DNA of 43,069 nt from NCBI GenBank assembly GCA_017880775.1, contig JADGRQ010000035.1, forward strand, positions 1-43,069, in the 5' to 3' direction. Source of the DNA: Burkholderiales bacterium. Lineage in GTDB: Bacteria; Pseudomonadota; Gammaproteobacteria; Burkholderiales; SG8-39. This document shows, piece by piece, positions 34,213 to 43,069 of the stretch. The notes under the pieces are model-generated. The model had not been told where the DNA came from. It saw only the letters and a program-made list of their open reading frames with translations, and ran no database searches. Numbering within the stretch: position 1 is the stretch's first letter; each line of letters starts with the position of its first letter. A program made the position numbers and the translations under genes.

Positions 34213-35160
34213 CTAGTCCGAATACTTGATGCGCGGGTCGAGCGCCGCATACAGCAGATCGACGAGGAAATTAATCACCACCACGATCACCGCGATGAAC
34301 ATCACCAGGTTCTGCACGATCGGATAGTCGCGCCAGCGAATCGCCTCGACCAGGAACCGCGCAACGCCCGGAATGTTGAACACCGTTTCGGTGACGATCA
34401 GGCCGCCAATGAGGAACGCCGCCTCAATGCCGATCACGGTAACCACCGGCAGCATCGCGTTGCGCAGCGCGTGGTGGTAATTGATCGAATTTTCGGAGGC
34501 ACCCTTCGAGCGCGCGGTACGGATGAAATCCTGGCGAAGCACTTCCAGCATCGAGGACCGGGTGAGCCGCATGATCAGCGCCGAGCTGCGAAAACCCACT
34601 GCGGCCGCCGGTACGCTGTACATGACCAGCGAGTCCCAGAAGGATTTCGGCGCGTCGCTGTAGATCGGGATGCTGCCGAATGCAGCAACGAAGGCCATTA
34701 GGATGAGCAGACCGAGCCAGAACGCCGGCATCGACAGGCCGCTCAGGCTGAGCACCCGCAATGCATAGTCCAGGCCGGTGTTCTGCTTGACTGCGCTGAT
34801 CACGCCCAGCGGCACGCCGATCAGGATGGAGAACACCAGCGCCAGACCGGCGAGCCTCGCGGTGATCGGAATGCGCGGCAGGATCTCGGCCAGCGCCGGT
34901 TTCTCGGAGACATAGGAAAAACCGAGATCGCCGCGCAGCAGGCCGCCAATCCATGACGCGTACTGGACCAGTATGGACTTGTCCAGGCCGAGCTCGGCTT
35001 CGAGCCTGGCCTTGTCGGCCGGGTCCACGAAGCCGGCGGCATCGAACAGGATGTCGACGATGTTGCCAGGCACGATGCGCAGCAGCACGAAGACGATCAC
35101 CGAGATGCCGGCCAGGGTCAGCAGCATCAGCAGGAAGCGCCGTACCAGATAGGCTGTCAA
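34213..35160 (-). CDS. Oligopeptide/dipeptide ABC importer permease (DppB/OppB-like)
   Basis: A 315-residue permease with the family N-terminal helix (YLVRRFLLMLLTLAGISVIV), a periplasmic loop (residues about 35-95), five more helices and the EAA loop RTARSKGASENSINYHHALRN. The segment IGGLIVTETVFNIPGVARFL is also typical. First permease gene after the binding protein; 88 bp separate it from that gene. Confidence 0.93.
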   Translation of the reverse strand: MTAYLVRRFLLMLLTLAGISVIVFVLLRIVPGNIVDILFDAAGFVDPADKARLEAELGLDKSILVQYASWIGGLLRGDLGFSYVSEKPALAEILPRIPITARLAGLALVFSILIGVPLGVISAVKQNTGLDYALRVLSLSGLSMPAFWLGLLILMAFVAAFGSIPIYSDAPKSFWDSLVMYSVPAAAVGFRSSALIMRLTRSSMLEVLRQDFIRTARSKGASENSINYHHALRNAMLPVVTVIGIEAAFLIGGLIVTETVFNIPGVARFLVEAIRWRDYPIVQNLVMFIAVIVVVINFLVDLLYAALDPRIKYSD

Positions 35161-35248
35161 AGGCGGTTCCCCGATTTGTAACTGCGGTAACTGCGCTCAA
35201 CGCCGAACCGGCCGTGCCACCGGTCCCGCATCGATCGGACCGGAACGG

Positions 35249-36847
35249 CTACTTGTCCAGCCAGACGTCTTCGTAGCGGTAGCCGTTGTAGGAGCTGTTG
35301 ACCATGACGGTCACGCCTTTGACATAGGGCTGCCAGCACGTGCCTGCATGGATGTGAAAGATGATCGGCCGCGCCACGTCTTCCTGCAGCTTCTTGTCGA
35401 TCTCCCAGACCAGCTTCTTGCGCTTGTCCATATCGGGTTCCATGGACTGCTGGTCGAAGAGTTTTTCGAGGTCCCGGTTGCAGTACTTCGTGTAATTGCG
35501 CTCCGAACCGCAGGCGTAGTTCTCGTAGAAGGCCTGGTCGGGATCGTCCACGGCATTGCCGGTGAGATTCAGGCCGATCGCGTAGTCCTTGCGCGCCACC
35601 TTGGAGAACCAGTTGGCGGTTTCGACCACGTCGAGTTCGCCGTCGATGTAGATCTCCTTCAACTGGTCGATCAGGATCACCGCCGGATCGCGATAGACGG
35701 GAATGTTGCGTGTCGAGACCTTGACCTTGAGCCGCTTGTTTGGCCCGTAGCCGGCCTTCTGCATCAGCTTGCGCGCCTCGTCGCGGTTTTTCTTCACATC
35801 CGGTCCGTAGCCCGGAATGGTCTTCAGGATCTCTGGCGGCAAGCCCCAGACGCCCTGCGGCGGGGGAAGCATGGTGCCGCCAATATCCGCCTGTCCCTCG
35901 AACAGTATGTCGACGAAGGCTTTGCGATCCAGCGTCATGGCCATCGCCATGCGGAGGTCCGGATTGTCGAAGGGCGGCGAATCGCGATTGACGATCAGAT
36001 TGGTGCTGACGTTTGTCGGCACCACCTTGCAGACCGCTTGCGGCGCCTGGCTTTTCACGTCCTTGAGCAGCGGAATCGAAACCTCGGTCGGGAAGGTCAT
36101 GTCGAACTTGCCGGAGATGAACGCGAGGATTGCTGTCGAGCGATTCGGGATGATGGTGAATTCGATCCCGTCCAGAAAGGGACGGCCCTTCTTCCAGTAA
36201 TCGGGATTGCGCGTGAGCTTGATCGATTCGTTGGCCTTGAATTCGACGAACTTGAACGGCCCGGTGCCGATCGGGTGCGTGCGCATTTCGGCAGGCGACA
36301 CATGGCAGGGATAGACAGGCGTGTAGCCCGAGGCAAGCAGGGCGAGCAGGGCAGGCTGGGGCCGTTTCAGGCTGAAGGTCGCCTCGAAATCGCCGTTGAC
36401 GGCGACGTCGGTCACGTTCTCGTACCAGTTCTTGCGCGGATTTTTGCGGAACTTGGCGCTCGACTTGCCCATGAGCATGTCAAAGGTGCACTTGACGTCG
36501 TTGGCGGTAAACGGTTTGCCGTCATGCCACTTGACCCCGTCGCGCAGTTTGAACGTGAGCTTCGTGTGGTCTGCATTCCAGGACCAGCTGGTGGCGAGAT
36601 CGGGGACGATGGATTCCAGGCTGTTCTGCGCAACGTCCTGTTTGTACATCACCAGGTTGTTGAACACGCCCATGAACGGGATGTTGGTCGAGTACGTTGC
36701 TTCCTCGTGGATCGAGGCGCTCGCGGGACTGTCCCGGTGGTACATCTTCAGGATGCCACCTTGCTTCTGGGCGAACGCTGCATCGATGACGGACATCCCC
36801 AGCAACAGCGCCGTCGCCAGGACAACGGAACGATGGATTACCAGCAT
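35249..36847 (-). CDS. Extracytoplasmic solute-binding protein, family 5 (dipeptide/oligopeptide type)
   Basis: A 532-residue periplasmic receptor with a signal peptide (about residues 1-26, ending DAAFA). The family 5 signature is seen as PDLATSWSWNADHTKLTFKL and RDGVKWHDGKPFTANDVKCT; RNPDYWKKGRPFLDGIEF and AMTLDRKAF follow. Length is normal. It heads the importer operon and sets substrate choice, which in this family ranges from peptides to nickel, glutathione and opines; I cannot narrow it. Confidence 0.93.
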   Translation of the reverse strand: MLVIHRSVVLATALLLGMSVIDAAFAQKQGGILKMYHRDSPASASIHEEATYSTNIPFMGVFNNLVMYKQDVAQNSLESIVPDLATSWSWNADHTKLTFKLRDGVKWHDGKPFTANDVKCTFDMLMGKSSAKFRKNPRKNWYENVTDVAVNGDFEATFSLKRPQPALLALLASGYTPVYPCHVSPAEMRTHPIGTGPFKFVEFKANESIKLTRNPDYWKKGRPFLDGIEFTIIPNRSTAILAFISGKFDMTFPTEVSIPLLKDVKSQAPQAVCKVVPTNVSTNLIVNRDSPPFDNPDLRMAMAMTLDRKAFVDILFEGQADIGGTMLPPPQGVWGLPPEILKTIPGYGPDVKKNRDEARKLMQKAGYGPNKRLKVKVSTRNIPVYRDPAVILIDQLKEIYIDGELDVVETANWFSKVARKDYAIGLNLTGNAVDDPDQAFYENYACGSERNYTKYCNRDLEKLFDQQSMEPDMDKRKKLVWEIDKKLQEDVARPIIFHIHAGTCWQPYVKGVTVMVNSSYNGYRYEDVWLDK

Positions 36848-36932
36848 GTCACCCTCCTCCTTTTGAATTTTGCCAAATCCTGCGCCCTATGACCCCGTTC
36901 AGGCAAGTGCGGGGGCCGCGGAACTCCCGGAA

Positions 36933-37148
36933 CCGGCCGCGCAGGCCCTCGCGCTCGAGATCGCGCAATCCGCGCCGCTCGCGGTGATGCCGGCGCGCGA
37001 AACGCTGCGGCGCGGGTTGGCCGACGCGATCGAGGCCTCCACCGAGCGCGAGCTGGTGGAGCAGGAGTGGCACCGCCGCACCGCCGATTTCAAGGAAGGC
37101 GTGAAGGCGATGGCCGAGCGCCGCCTGCCGGAGTTCAAGGGCCGTTAG
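36933..37148 (+). pseudogene. 3' fragment of an enoyl-CoA hydratase gene, paralogous to the one at 25799
   Basis: From AAQALALEIAQSAPLAV to FKGR the translation matches the last 71 codons of the crotonase gene at 25799 (62 of 71 residues identical by my count), in the same orientation and with a natural stop. The first 190 or so codons are absent. The same frame is open a little further upstream but without homology. With its parent it brackets the 10-kb mosaic between them. Confidence 0.85.
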
Positions 37149-37207
37149 CTGCGCGGCACCGTCGCCGGCTGAACGTACAATGGTGCCTTCCACCGGGAGG
37201 AAGCGCC

Positions 37208-37255
37208 ATGATACGAACACGTCCAGGATTCGCCGGCATGGAACGAAATAATTGA
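37208..37255 (+). CDS. 15-residue leader ORF coupled to the efflux operon
   Basis: ATG with a strong GGGAGGAA site 5-6 bp upstream encodes MIRTRPGFAGMERNN and stops in a TGA that overlaps the TTG start of the outer-membrane factor gene (TTGA). The efflux gene itself has no good ribosome site, so ribosomes finishing the leader would be placed to start there. It could be a regulatory leader or simply the true ribosome loading site. Coding is inferred from signals only. Confidence 0.45.
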   Translation: MIRTRPGFAGMERNN

Positions 37256-38775
37256 AAGCAAATGCCCGCGGGCCATCGGCGTTTCTTTTCAAAAGAACAA
37301 GCGTCGCGCTGACAGCCGTTTTGGCTCTGGCAAGCTGCGCGGTCGGGCCCGACTTCAAGCCGCCCGACGCGCCGGCCGCTGCAAATAGCGGTGCTTACAC
37401 GCCTGCACCGATGCCGCAACAGACTGTTGCGGCGCCTGGCGCAGCAGGCGCGGCGCAGAGTTTTGCACTTGGACAGGATATTCCAGCGCAGTGGTGGCTG
37501 GTTTTTCACTCCGGCGCGCTCGATCGTTTAATACGCGCATCGCTGACCCAGAGTCCGAACCTGGCTGCCGCCCAGGCCGCCCTGCGCCAGGCGCAGGAAA
37601 CTCTGAACGCGCAGACCGGCGCCCTGCTATACCCGAACGTGGGCGGGCAGTTGGGCATTACGCGCGAAACGGCTCCTCTTGGCTCGACTGTCGCACCGGG
37701 GGGCAGCCTGTTCACTTTGTACAACGCCTCGGTCAACGTGTCTTACACGCTGGACGTGTTCGGCGCATCGCGCCGGGAACTCGAAAGCTTGCGGGCGGCA
37801 GTCGACTATCAGCGCTTCCAGGTGGAAGCGGCGTATCTGGCGCTGACCTCCAATCTGGTCACTACCGCAATCAGGGAGGCCTCCCTGCGCGCGCAGCTTG
37901 AGGCGACGCGGGAGGTGCTGGCTGCGCAGGAACGGCAGTTGGCCATCATCGGGAAGCAGTTCACCGCAGGTGCGATTGCGCGATCTACGGTGCTGGTTCA
38001 GCGCACCCAGGTGGCGCAAACGCGTGCCACCCTGCCGCCGCTGGAAAAGTCTCTTGCCCAGGCCCGCCATCAACTGTCCGTTTATGCTGGCAAGCTGCCG
38101 AGCGAATCCGGCATGCCCGAATTTCAACTCGATTCCCTACAGTTGCCGGCGGATCTTCCGGTCACATTGCCGTCCTCGCTGGTGCGCCAACGGCCCGACA
38201 TTCAAGCCAGTGAAGCGCTACTGCATGAAGCCAGCGCGCAGATCGGCGTCGCCACAGGCAACCTGTATCCGCAAATCACGCTTAGCGGCAGTGTCGGCTC
38301 GGCCGCATTGCAGCTGGGCAATCTGTTCGGTCCCGGCACCGGTTTCTGGAGCGTTGCGGCCGGGCTGCTGCAGCCGATCTTCAACGGCGGTGCTTTGACC
38401 GCCAGGCGCCGCGCTGCGATTGCAGCCTACGACCAGGCCGCAGCGCTGTACCGGGCGACCGTCTTGACGGCGTTTCAGAACGTCGCCGATGCCTTGCGCG
38501 CGCTGGATTTGGATGCCTCGACGCTCAAGGCGCAGGCCGATGCCGAATCGCTGGCCCGCGAGTCGCTCGACCTTGCGACGCGGCAGTACCAGCTGGGCGC
38601 AGTGAGCTATCTGGGCCTGCTCGATGCGCAGCGCACCTACCAGCAGGCGCGGGTCAGCCTGGTGCAGGCGCAGGCTGCGCGCTATTCCGATACCGCGGCG
38701 CTGTTTCAGGCGCTCGGTGGCGGCTGGTGGAACCGCGAACCCTTGGCCGATATACCGAGAACCACTCATGACTAA
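37252..38775 (+). CDS. RND efflux outer-membrane lipoprotein factor (NodT/OprM-type)
   Basis: A 507-residue TolC-like channel. A signal peptide ends in a lipobox with C29 (LALASC-AVGPDFKPP), so the protein is probably lipid-anchored. The two repeated halves each carry outer-membrane efflux helices and a beta segment; SLVRQRPDIQASEALLHEAS and LYPQITLSGSVG are family markers. The TTG start overlaps the leader ORF stop. The 3' end overlaps the adaptor gene by 8 bp. It would form the outer duct of the pump encoded next. Confidence 0.92.
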   Translation: MKANARGPSAFLFKRTSVALTAVLALASCAVGPDFKPPDAPAAANSGAYTPAPMPQQTVAAPGAAGAAQSFALGQDIPAQWWLVFHSGALDRLIRASLTQSPNLAAAQAALRQAQETLNAQTGALLYPNVGGQLGITRETAPLGSTVAPGGSLFTLYNASVNVSYTLDVFGASRRELESLRAAVDYQRFQVEAAYLALTSNLVTTAIREASLRAQLEATREVLAAQERQLAIIGKQFTAGAIARSTVLVQRTQVAQTRATLPPLEKSLAQARHQLSVYAGKLPSESGMPEFQLDSLQLPADLPVTLPSSLVRQRPDIQASEALLHEASAQIGVATGNLYPQITLSGSVGSAALQLGNLFGPGTGFWSVAAGLLQPIFNGGALTARRRAAIAAYDQAAALYRATVLTAFQNVADALRALDLDASTLKAQADAESLARESLDLATRQYQLGAVSYLGLLDAQRTYQQARVSLVQAQAARYSDTAALFQALGGGWWNREPLADIPRTTHD

Positions 38776-39895
38776 ACGCATGATCATCATGCTGGGGTGC
38801 GTCCTTGCGCTGATCGCCGCGCTGGCGTTCGGCTTCTATCTCCACATCAGGCAAGTAATCGCCAATTCCCCCAAGCCAAGCCCGCAGACCATCTCGACGG
38901 CCAAGGTCGAGGCGCTCGAGTGGCAGCCGCAGTTGTCCGCGGTGGGAACGCTCTCCGCGATTCGCGGCGTCGATGTCAGCTCCGAAATCGTCGGTCTGGT
39001 GCGCGAGGTCAATTTCAAGTCCGGGCAGGATGTGAAGGCGGGCGACATGCTGATTCAGCTCAACGCCGATTCGGATATTGCGCAGTTGCGCTCGTTTGAA
39101 GCGGCCGCCGAACTGGCGGCGGTCGTTCTGGAACGCGACAAGGCGCAGCTCGAAGCCCAGGCGGTCAGCCAGGCCCAGGTCGACAGCGATACGGCGGATC
39201 TGAAAAGCAAGCGCGCGCTGGCGGCACAGCAGGCGGCAACGGTCGCGAAGAAAACCATCCGCGCGCCGTTCGCCGGCAAGCTTGGCATTACGACGGTCAA
39301 TCCCGGGCAGTTTCTGAATCCGGGCGACAAGATCGTGACACTGCAGACCATCGACCCCATCTATATCGACTTCTATCTGCCGCAAAAGCAGATCGCCGGC
39401 CTCTCGGTCGGAATGGTGGTGAACGTGTCCAGCGATGCCTATGCCGGGCAGGCTTTCTCGGGAAAGGTCACTTCGATCAGCCCGAAGATCGACGTCGCCA
39501 CACGCAATGTGCAGGTCCAGGCGACCATCGCGAACGCGAAGCGCCAGCTATTGCCGGGCATGTTTGGCCGTGTCAGCGTGGATTCCGGCGAAAAGAAACG
39601 CTACCTGACGTTGCCGCAGACGGCGATCACCTATAACCCCTACGGTTCGACTGTTTTCGTCGTCAAACCTGGCGAACCGAAGGATGCCAAGGGCAACGCG
39701 CAGCAGGTCGTGCAGCAGGTCTTCGTGACGACCGGCGAGACGCGGGGCGACCAGGTTGCCATCGTGAAGGGCCTGGAGGAGGGCCAGGAGGTCGTCAGCA
39801 GCGGCCAACTGAAGCTGAAGAACGGCACATCGGTCGTGGTCGACAACACGGTGCAGCCGGCCAACAGCCCGAGCCCGGCTCCGCAGGAACGCTGA
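38768..39895 (+). CDS. RND efflux periplasmic adaptor (MexE/MdtA-type)
   Basis: A 375-residue adaptor with an N-terminal membrane anchor (about residues 5-25). The lipoyl halves are SSEIVGLVREVNFKSGQDV and IRAPFAGKLGITTVNPGQFL. The short alpha hairpin (about 95-140) and TIDPIYIDFYLPQ beta-barrel segment match the MexE/MdtA class. The ATG at 38768 overlaps the previous gene; an upstream open frame is ignored because the anchor starts here. It joins pump and channel. Confidence 0.92.
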   Translation: MTKRMIIMLGCVLALIAALAFGFYLHIRQVIANSPKPSPQTISTAKVEALEWQPQLSAVGTLSAIRGVDVSSEIVGLVREVNFKSGQDVKAGDMLIQLNADSDIAQLRSFEAAAELAAVVLERDKAQLEAQAVSQAQVDSDTADLKSKRALAAQQAATVAKKTIRAPFAGKLGITTVNPGQFLNPGDKIVTLQTIDPIYIDFYLPQKQIAGLSVGMVVNVSSDAYAGQAFSGKVTSISPKIDVATRNVQVQATIANAKRQLLPGMFGRVSVDSGEKKRYLTLPQTAITYNPYGSTVFVVKPGEPKDAKGNAQQVVQQVFVTTGETRGDQVAIVKGLEEGQEVVSSGQLKLKNGTSVVVDNTVQPANSPSPAPQER

Positions 39896-39905
39896 AGCGC
39901 GGCCG

Positions 39906-42900
39906 ATGAAATTCACCGATATCTTCATCCGCCGGCCGGTTCTCGCCACGGTGGTGAGCATGCTGATACTGGTGCTCGGGCTGCGCTCGCTGTTCAGCCT
40001 CCCCATCAACCAGTATCCGCGCACACAGAATGCCGTGGTCACGATTTCGACGATCTACTACGGCGCCGATGCCCAAACCGTGGCGGGATTCATTACCCAG
40101 CCGCTTGAATCGGCGATCGCGCAGGCACAGGGTATCGACTACCTGTCTTCGTCCAGCAGCAGCGGTGTTTCGACGATCACCGCAACCCTGCGCCTCAACT
40201 ACGACGCAAATCGCGCGCTGACCGAAATCAACACCCAGGTCAACTCGGTCAAGAATCAGCTGCCGGTGCAGGCGCAGCAATCGGTCCTGACGGTGCAAAT
40301 CGGCCAGACGACCGATGCGATGTACATGGGCTTCTACAGCGATACGCTGCCGAGCAACAACGTCACCGACTTCCTGGCGCGCGTCGTGAAGCCCAAGCTC
40401 GACTCGATCCAGGGCGTGCAGACCGCCGAGTTGCTGGGCGCGCGCCCGTTTGCGCTGCGCGCATGGCTGGATGCGGCAAAGCTGGCCGCGCATGGCCTGA
40501 CCGCCACCGACGTCAGCGCCGCCCTGGCGACCAACAATTTTCTTGCAGGCGTCGGCTCGAGCAAGGGGCAGATGGTGACAGTGCCGCTGACGGCCGGCAC
40601 CGATCTGCATTCAGTCGAGGAGTTCAGGAATCTCGCGATAAAGCAAAATGGCGATTCCATCGTGCGTCTCGGCGACGTGGCGACAGTGACCCTGGGTTCT
40701 GAAAACTACGATTTCAACGTCGCCTTTGGCGGTGTCCGCTCGGTCTTCATCGGCATCAAGGTGGCGCCCGAAGCCAATATTCTCGACGTCGCGGAGCGGG
40801 TGCGCCGGGCATTTCCGGAGATCCGCGCGCAGTTGCCGAATGGCGTGACCGGCGAAATCGTCTATGACTCGACCGAATTCATCAACACGTCGATCAGCGA
40901 AGTGGTCAAGACGCTGGCCGAGGCACTGCTCATCGTGATACTGGTGATTTTCCTGTTCCTCGGCAGTTTCCGCGCAGTCGTGGTGCCGGTGATCGCGATG
41001 CCGCTGTCCCTGGTCGGCACCTTCTTCTTCATGCTGGCGCTCGGCTACTCGGTCAACCTGCTGACTCTGCTCGCGCTGGTGCTTGCCATCGGCCTGGTGG
41101 TCGATGACGCGATCATCGTCGTCGAAAACGTCGACCGGCACATGAAGGAGGAGGGCAAATCGCCGATGGAAGCGGCCCTGATCGCGGCGCGCGAACTCGC
41201 CAGCCCGATTCTTGCGATGACGGTGGTGCTGATAGCCGTCTATGTGCCCATCGGTTTCCAGGGCGGCCTGACGGGCGCGCTGTTCACCGAATTTGCCTTC
41301 ACGCTGGCCGGCGCCGTCGCGATATCCGGCGTGGTGGCGCTGACCCTGTCGCCGATGATGTGCTCGCGTTTTTTCCGGCAGGACCAGGACAGCGGCCGTT
41401 TCGTGCAAGCCATCGACCGGACATTCGAAAAGGTACGCCACACCTACCGGCGCATTCTGCACAGTCTTCTGGAGACGTGGCCGGTGTTGATCGTGATGGG
41501 CGTGCTGCTGACCGGTGCTCTGGCGCTGATGTTCAAGATGTCGCAATCCGAATTGGCGCCGGAGGAGGATCAGGGGATCGTCGTCTGCCTCGTTACCGGC
41601 CCGCCCACGGCAACGTCAGACCAGATGCAGACGTATGCGGATCAGGTGTTCAAGATCGGCAAGAGCATTCCCGAATACAGGCAGATGTTCCAGATCACCG
41701 GCGTACCGACCGTGAACTCGGGCATCGGTGGCGTGCTGTTCAAGCCGTGGGGCGAGCGCACGCGCAGCGCCAAGGAAATTCAGCAGGATCTGCAGGCGCA
41801 GTGGAACAGGATCGCGGGCGCCCGGATCGCCGCTTTCCAGTTCCCTCCGCTGCCCGGCTCCTCCGGGCTGCCGGTGCAGTTCGTCATCAACACGACCGAG
41901 GCGTTCGGCAACCTCAACACGGTCGCGCAGCAGGTATTGGAAAAGGCACGCGCGTCGGGCAAGTTCTACTTCGTCGACGCAGACCTGAAAATCGACGCGC
42001 CGCAGGCGACCGTCGTGGTGGATCGGGACAAAATCGCCGCCCTTGGCATGACTCAGCAGGATGTCGGCAACGCCCTTGCCGCGGCCATGGGCGGCGGCTA
42101 CGTCAATTACTTCTCGATCGCCGGCCGCTCATACAAGGTGATTCCGCAAGTGCAGCAGGTCGACCGGCTCAATCCCTCGGAGGTGCTCGATCTTTACATC
42201 AGGACGCCGGGCGGCGGCGTCATTCCGGCCCGCACGATCGCCAGCATCAAGTACGATGTCGTGCCGGAGTCGATCACCCGCTTTCAGCAGCTGAACTCGG
42301 CGACGATCTCGGGCGTATCCGGTGTGTCGCAGGGCGATGTGCTGGAATTCATGCGCAGCACGGTGAAGGAGCTGGCTCCGAGCGGATATTCGGTCGATTA
42401 CGCCGGCCAGTCGCGTCAGTTCGTGCGGGAGTCGGGCGGAATCGTATGGATCATGCTGTTTGCCGTGATCATCGTTTTCCTGGCGCTTGCGGCGCAGTTC
42501 GAAAGTTTCCGCGACCCGGTCGTGATCCTGGTGTCGGTGCCGCTGGCGCTCTTCGGTGCGCTGATATTCATCTTCCTCGGCTTCGCGTCGATGAATATCT
42601 ATACCGAGGTCGGGCTGGTGACCCTGATGGGGCTGATCAGCAAGCATGGCATCCTGATTGTTGAAGTGGCCAATCAGTTGCGCAAGGCGGGCAAGACCAA
42701 GCGCGAAGCGGTCGAGGAGGCCGCCAGCATCCGTCTGCGCCCGATCCTGATGACCACGGCCGCCATGGTGTTTGGCGTCGTGCCGCTGGTGATTGCTTCG
42801 GGCGCCGGCGCTGCCGGCCGGCATGCCATGGGCCTGGTGATTTTCACCGGACTGTCGATCGGCACCCTGTTCACGCTGTTCGTGGTGCCCGCCATGTACA

Positions 42901-42971
42901 TGTTCGTGGCCGCGGACAACCCCGCGACACGGGCAAAGGCGGATGCGATTGCGCAAACTGCCGCCGATTGA
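39906..42971 (+). CDS. RND multidrug efflux pump, HAE-1 family inner-membrane transporter
   Basis: A 1021-residue pump with twelve membrane spans in two halves and two large periplasmic loops. The proton-relay acids are in GLVVDDAIIVVENVDRHM (D400, D401) and the lysine partner is K913 in LMGLISKHGILIVEVANQL. The opening FTDIFIRRPVLATVVSMLIL is standard. Ten bp separate it from the adaptor gene. Length and motifs fit MexF/AcrB-like exporters of hydrophobic drugs; no repressor gene is adjacent in the window, so control is not visible. Confidence 0.95.
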   Translation: MKFTDIFIRRPVLATVVSMLILVLGLRSLFSLPINQYPRTQNAVVTISTIYYGADAQTVAGFITQPLESAIAQAQGIDYLSSSSSSGVSTITATLRLNYDANRALTEINTQVNSVKNQLPVQAQQSVLTVQIGQTTDAMYMGFYSDTLPSNNVTDFLARVVKPKLDSIQGVQTAELLGARPFALRAWLDAAKLAAHGLTATDVSAALATNNFLAGVGSSKGQMVTVPLTAGTDLHSVEEFRNLAIKQNGDSIVRLGDVATVTLGSENYDFNVAFGGVRSVFIGIKVAPEANILDVAERVRRAFPEIRAQLPNGVTGEIVYDSTEFINTSISEVVKTLAEALLIVILVIFLFLGSFRAVVVPVIAMPLSLVGTFFFMLALGYSVNLLTLLALVLAIGLVVDDAIIVVENVDRHMKEEGKSPMEAALIAARELASPILAMTVVLIAVYVPIGFQGGLTGALFTEFAFTLAGAVAISGVVALTLSPMMCSRFFRQDQDSGRFVQAIDRTFEKVRHTYRRILHSLLETWPVLIVMGVLLTGALALMFKMSQSELAPEEDQGIVVCLVTGPPTATSDQMQTYADQVFKIGKSIPEYRQMFQITGVPTVNSGIGGVLFKPWGERTRSAKEIQQDLQAQWNRIAGARIAAFQFPPLPGSSGLPVQFVINTTEAFGNLNTVAQQVLEKARASGKFYFVDADLKIDAPQATVVVDRDKIAALGMTQQDVGNALAAAMGGGYVNYFSIAGRSYKVIPQVQQVDRLNPSEVLDLYIRTPGGGVIPARTIASIKYDVVPESITRFQQLNSATISGVSGVSQGDVLEFMRSTVKELAPSGYSVDYAGQSRQFVRESGGIVWIMLFAVIIVFLALAAQFESFRDPVVILVSVPLALFGALIFIFLGFASMNIYTEVGLVTLMGLISKHGILIVEVANQLRKAGKTKREAVEEAASIRLRPILMTTAAMVFGVVPLVIASGAGAAGRHAMGLVIFTGLSIGTLFTLFVVPAMYMFVAADNPATRAKADAIAQTAAD

Positions 42972-43031
42972 AATCAGCGCCGGCCGTGAAGGTCATGGGG
43001 TAAGCTGCGCCAAAAGACCAGCGAGGACAGC

Positions 43032-43069
43032 ATGAAATTCGGTGTTTTCTACGAGCATCAGCTGCCGCG
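43032..43069 (+). CDS. LLM-class flavin-dependent oxidoreductase (partial, N-terminus only)
   Basis: Only 12 codons are in the window (MKFGVFYEHQLP), preceded by GCGAGGACAGC as ribosome site. This opening is typical of luciferase-like monooxygenases that use reduced flavin. The identification rests on the N-terminus alone. Confidence 0.6.
   Translation, partial: MKFGVFYEHQLP

Noticed and set aside
35348-36892. 514-codon plus-strand frame over the peptide-binding protein gene
   Set aside because: The minus strand encodes a complete family 5 binding protein with signal peptide; this frame is its shadow.

Overview
The window reads as a chromosomal piece of a high-GC proteobacterium, most likely an uncultured or environmental betaproteobacterium (Burkholderiales-like). 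Reasons: strongly G/C-ending codons in the core genes, several Bug/TctC-type solute receptors, dense CoA-dependent catabolic operons (acyl-CoA dehydrogenase, CaiB/BaiF CoA-transferase, enoyl-CoA hydratase), a Rieske oxygenase and bacterial glnS. This is inference; there is no rRNA, tRNA or taxonomic marker other than glnS to test it.

Layout. 1-841: start of a cyclic-2,3-diphosphoglycerate-synthetase-like GTPase (minus, runs off the window). 881-4056: overlapping adaptor-permease-ATPase genes in devBCA order (ABC exporter). 4075-4572: CarS/DUF46-like membrane enzyme. 4592-8832 (minus): ketopantoate-reductase-like enzyme, CPA2 cation/H+ antiporter and an FtsH-type protease, the last with an FNR-like box upstream. 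8874-10597: Tat-exported dienelactone-hydrolase-like protein and a TauD-type dioxygenase. 10615-11707: two decayed toxin-antitoxin loci. 11716-12594: metallo-beta-lactamase-fold hydrolase. 13020-16722: Rieske oxygenase, two Bug receptors and a 3' fragment copied from the first.

16723-20302 is an A+T-richer accessory island. It holds a multidomain protein (two MazG-like units, each ending in an identically spaced CxxCx4CxC cluster, then a diguanylate-cyclase GGDEF domain) facing an overlapping HNH-nuclease/ATPase pair that resembles Septu (PtuB/PtuA). This is the best candidate for an undescribed system in the window. The pair lies 49 bp downstream of glnS on the same strand.

22171-23395: tandem paralogous ferritin/rubrerythrin-like genes. 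23482-26581: acyl-CoA catabolic operon. 26582-37148 is a mosaic bracketed by the hydratase gene and a copy of its 3' end. It contains an orphan antitoxin with a toxin remnant, an intact higBA pair with a palindromic operator, two pieces of an IS91-like transposase gene in the wrong order, a 58-bp dispersed repeat, a Cys-rich orphan gene, a Bug receptor with a nonsense codon, and a complete dipeptide/oligopeptide-type ABC importer. 37208-42971: RND tripartite efflux operon (outer-membrane factor, adaptor, pump) headed by a 15-codon coupled leader ORF. 43032-43069: first codons of a luciferase-like flavin oxidoreductase.

No tRNA, rRNA or CRISPR array was seen.
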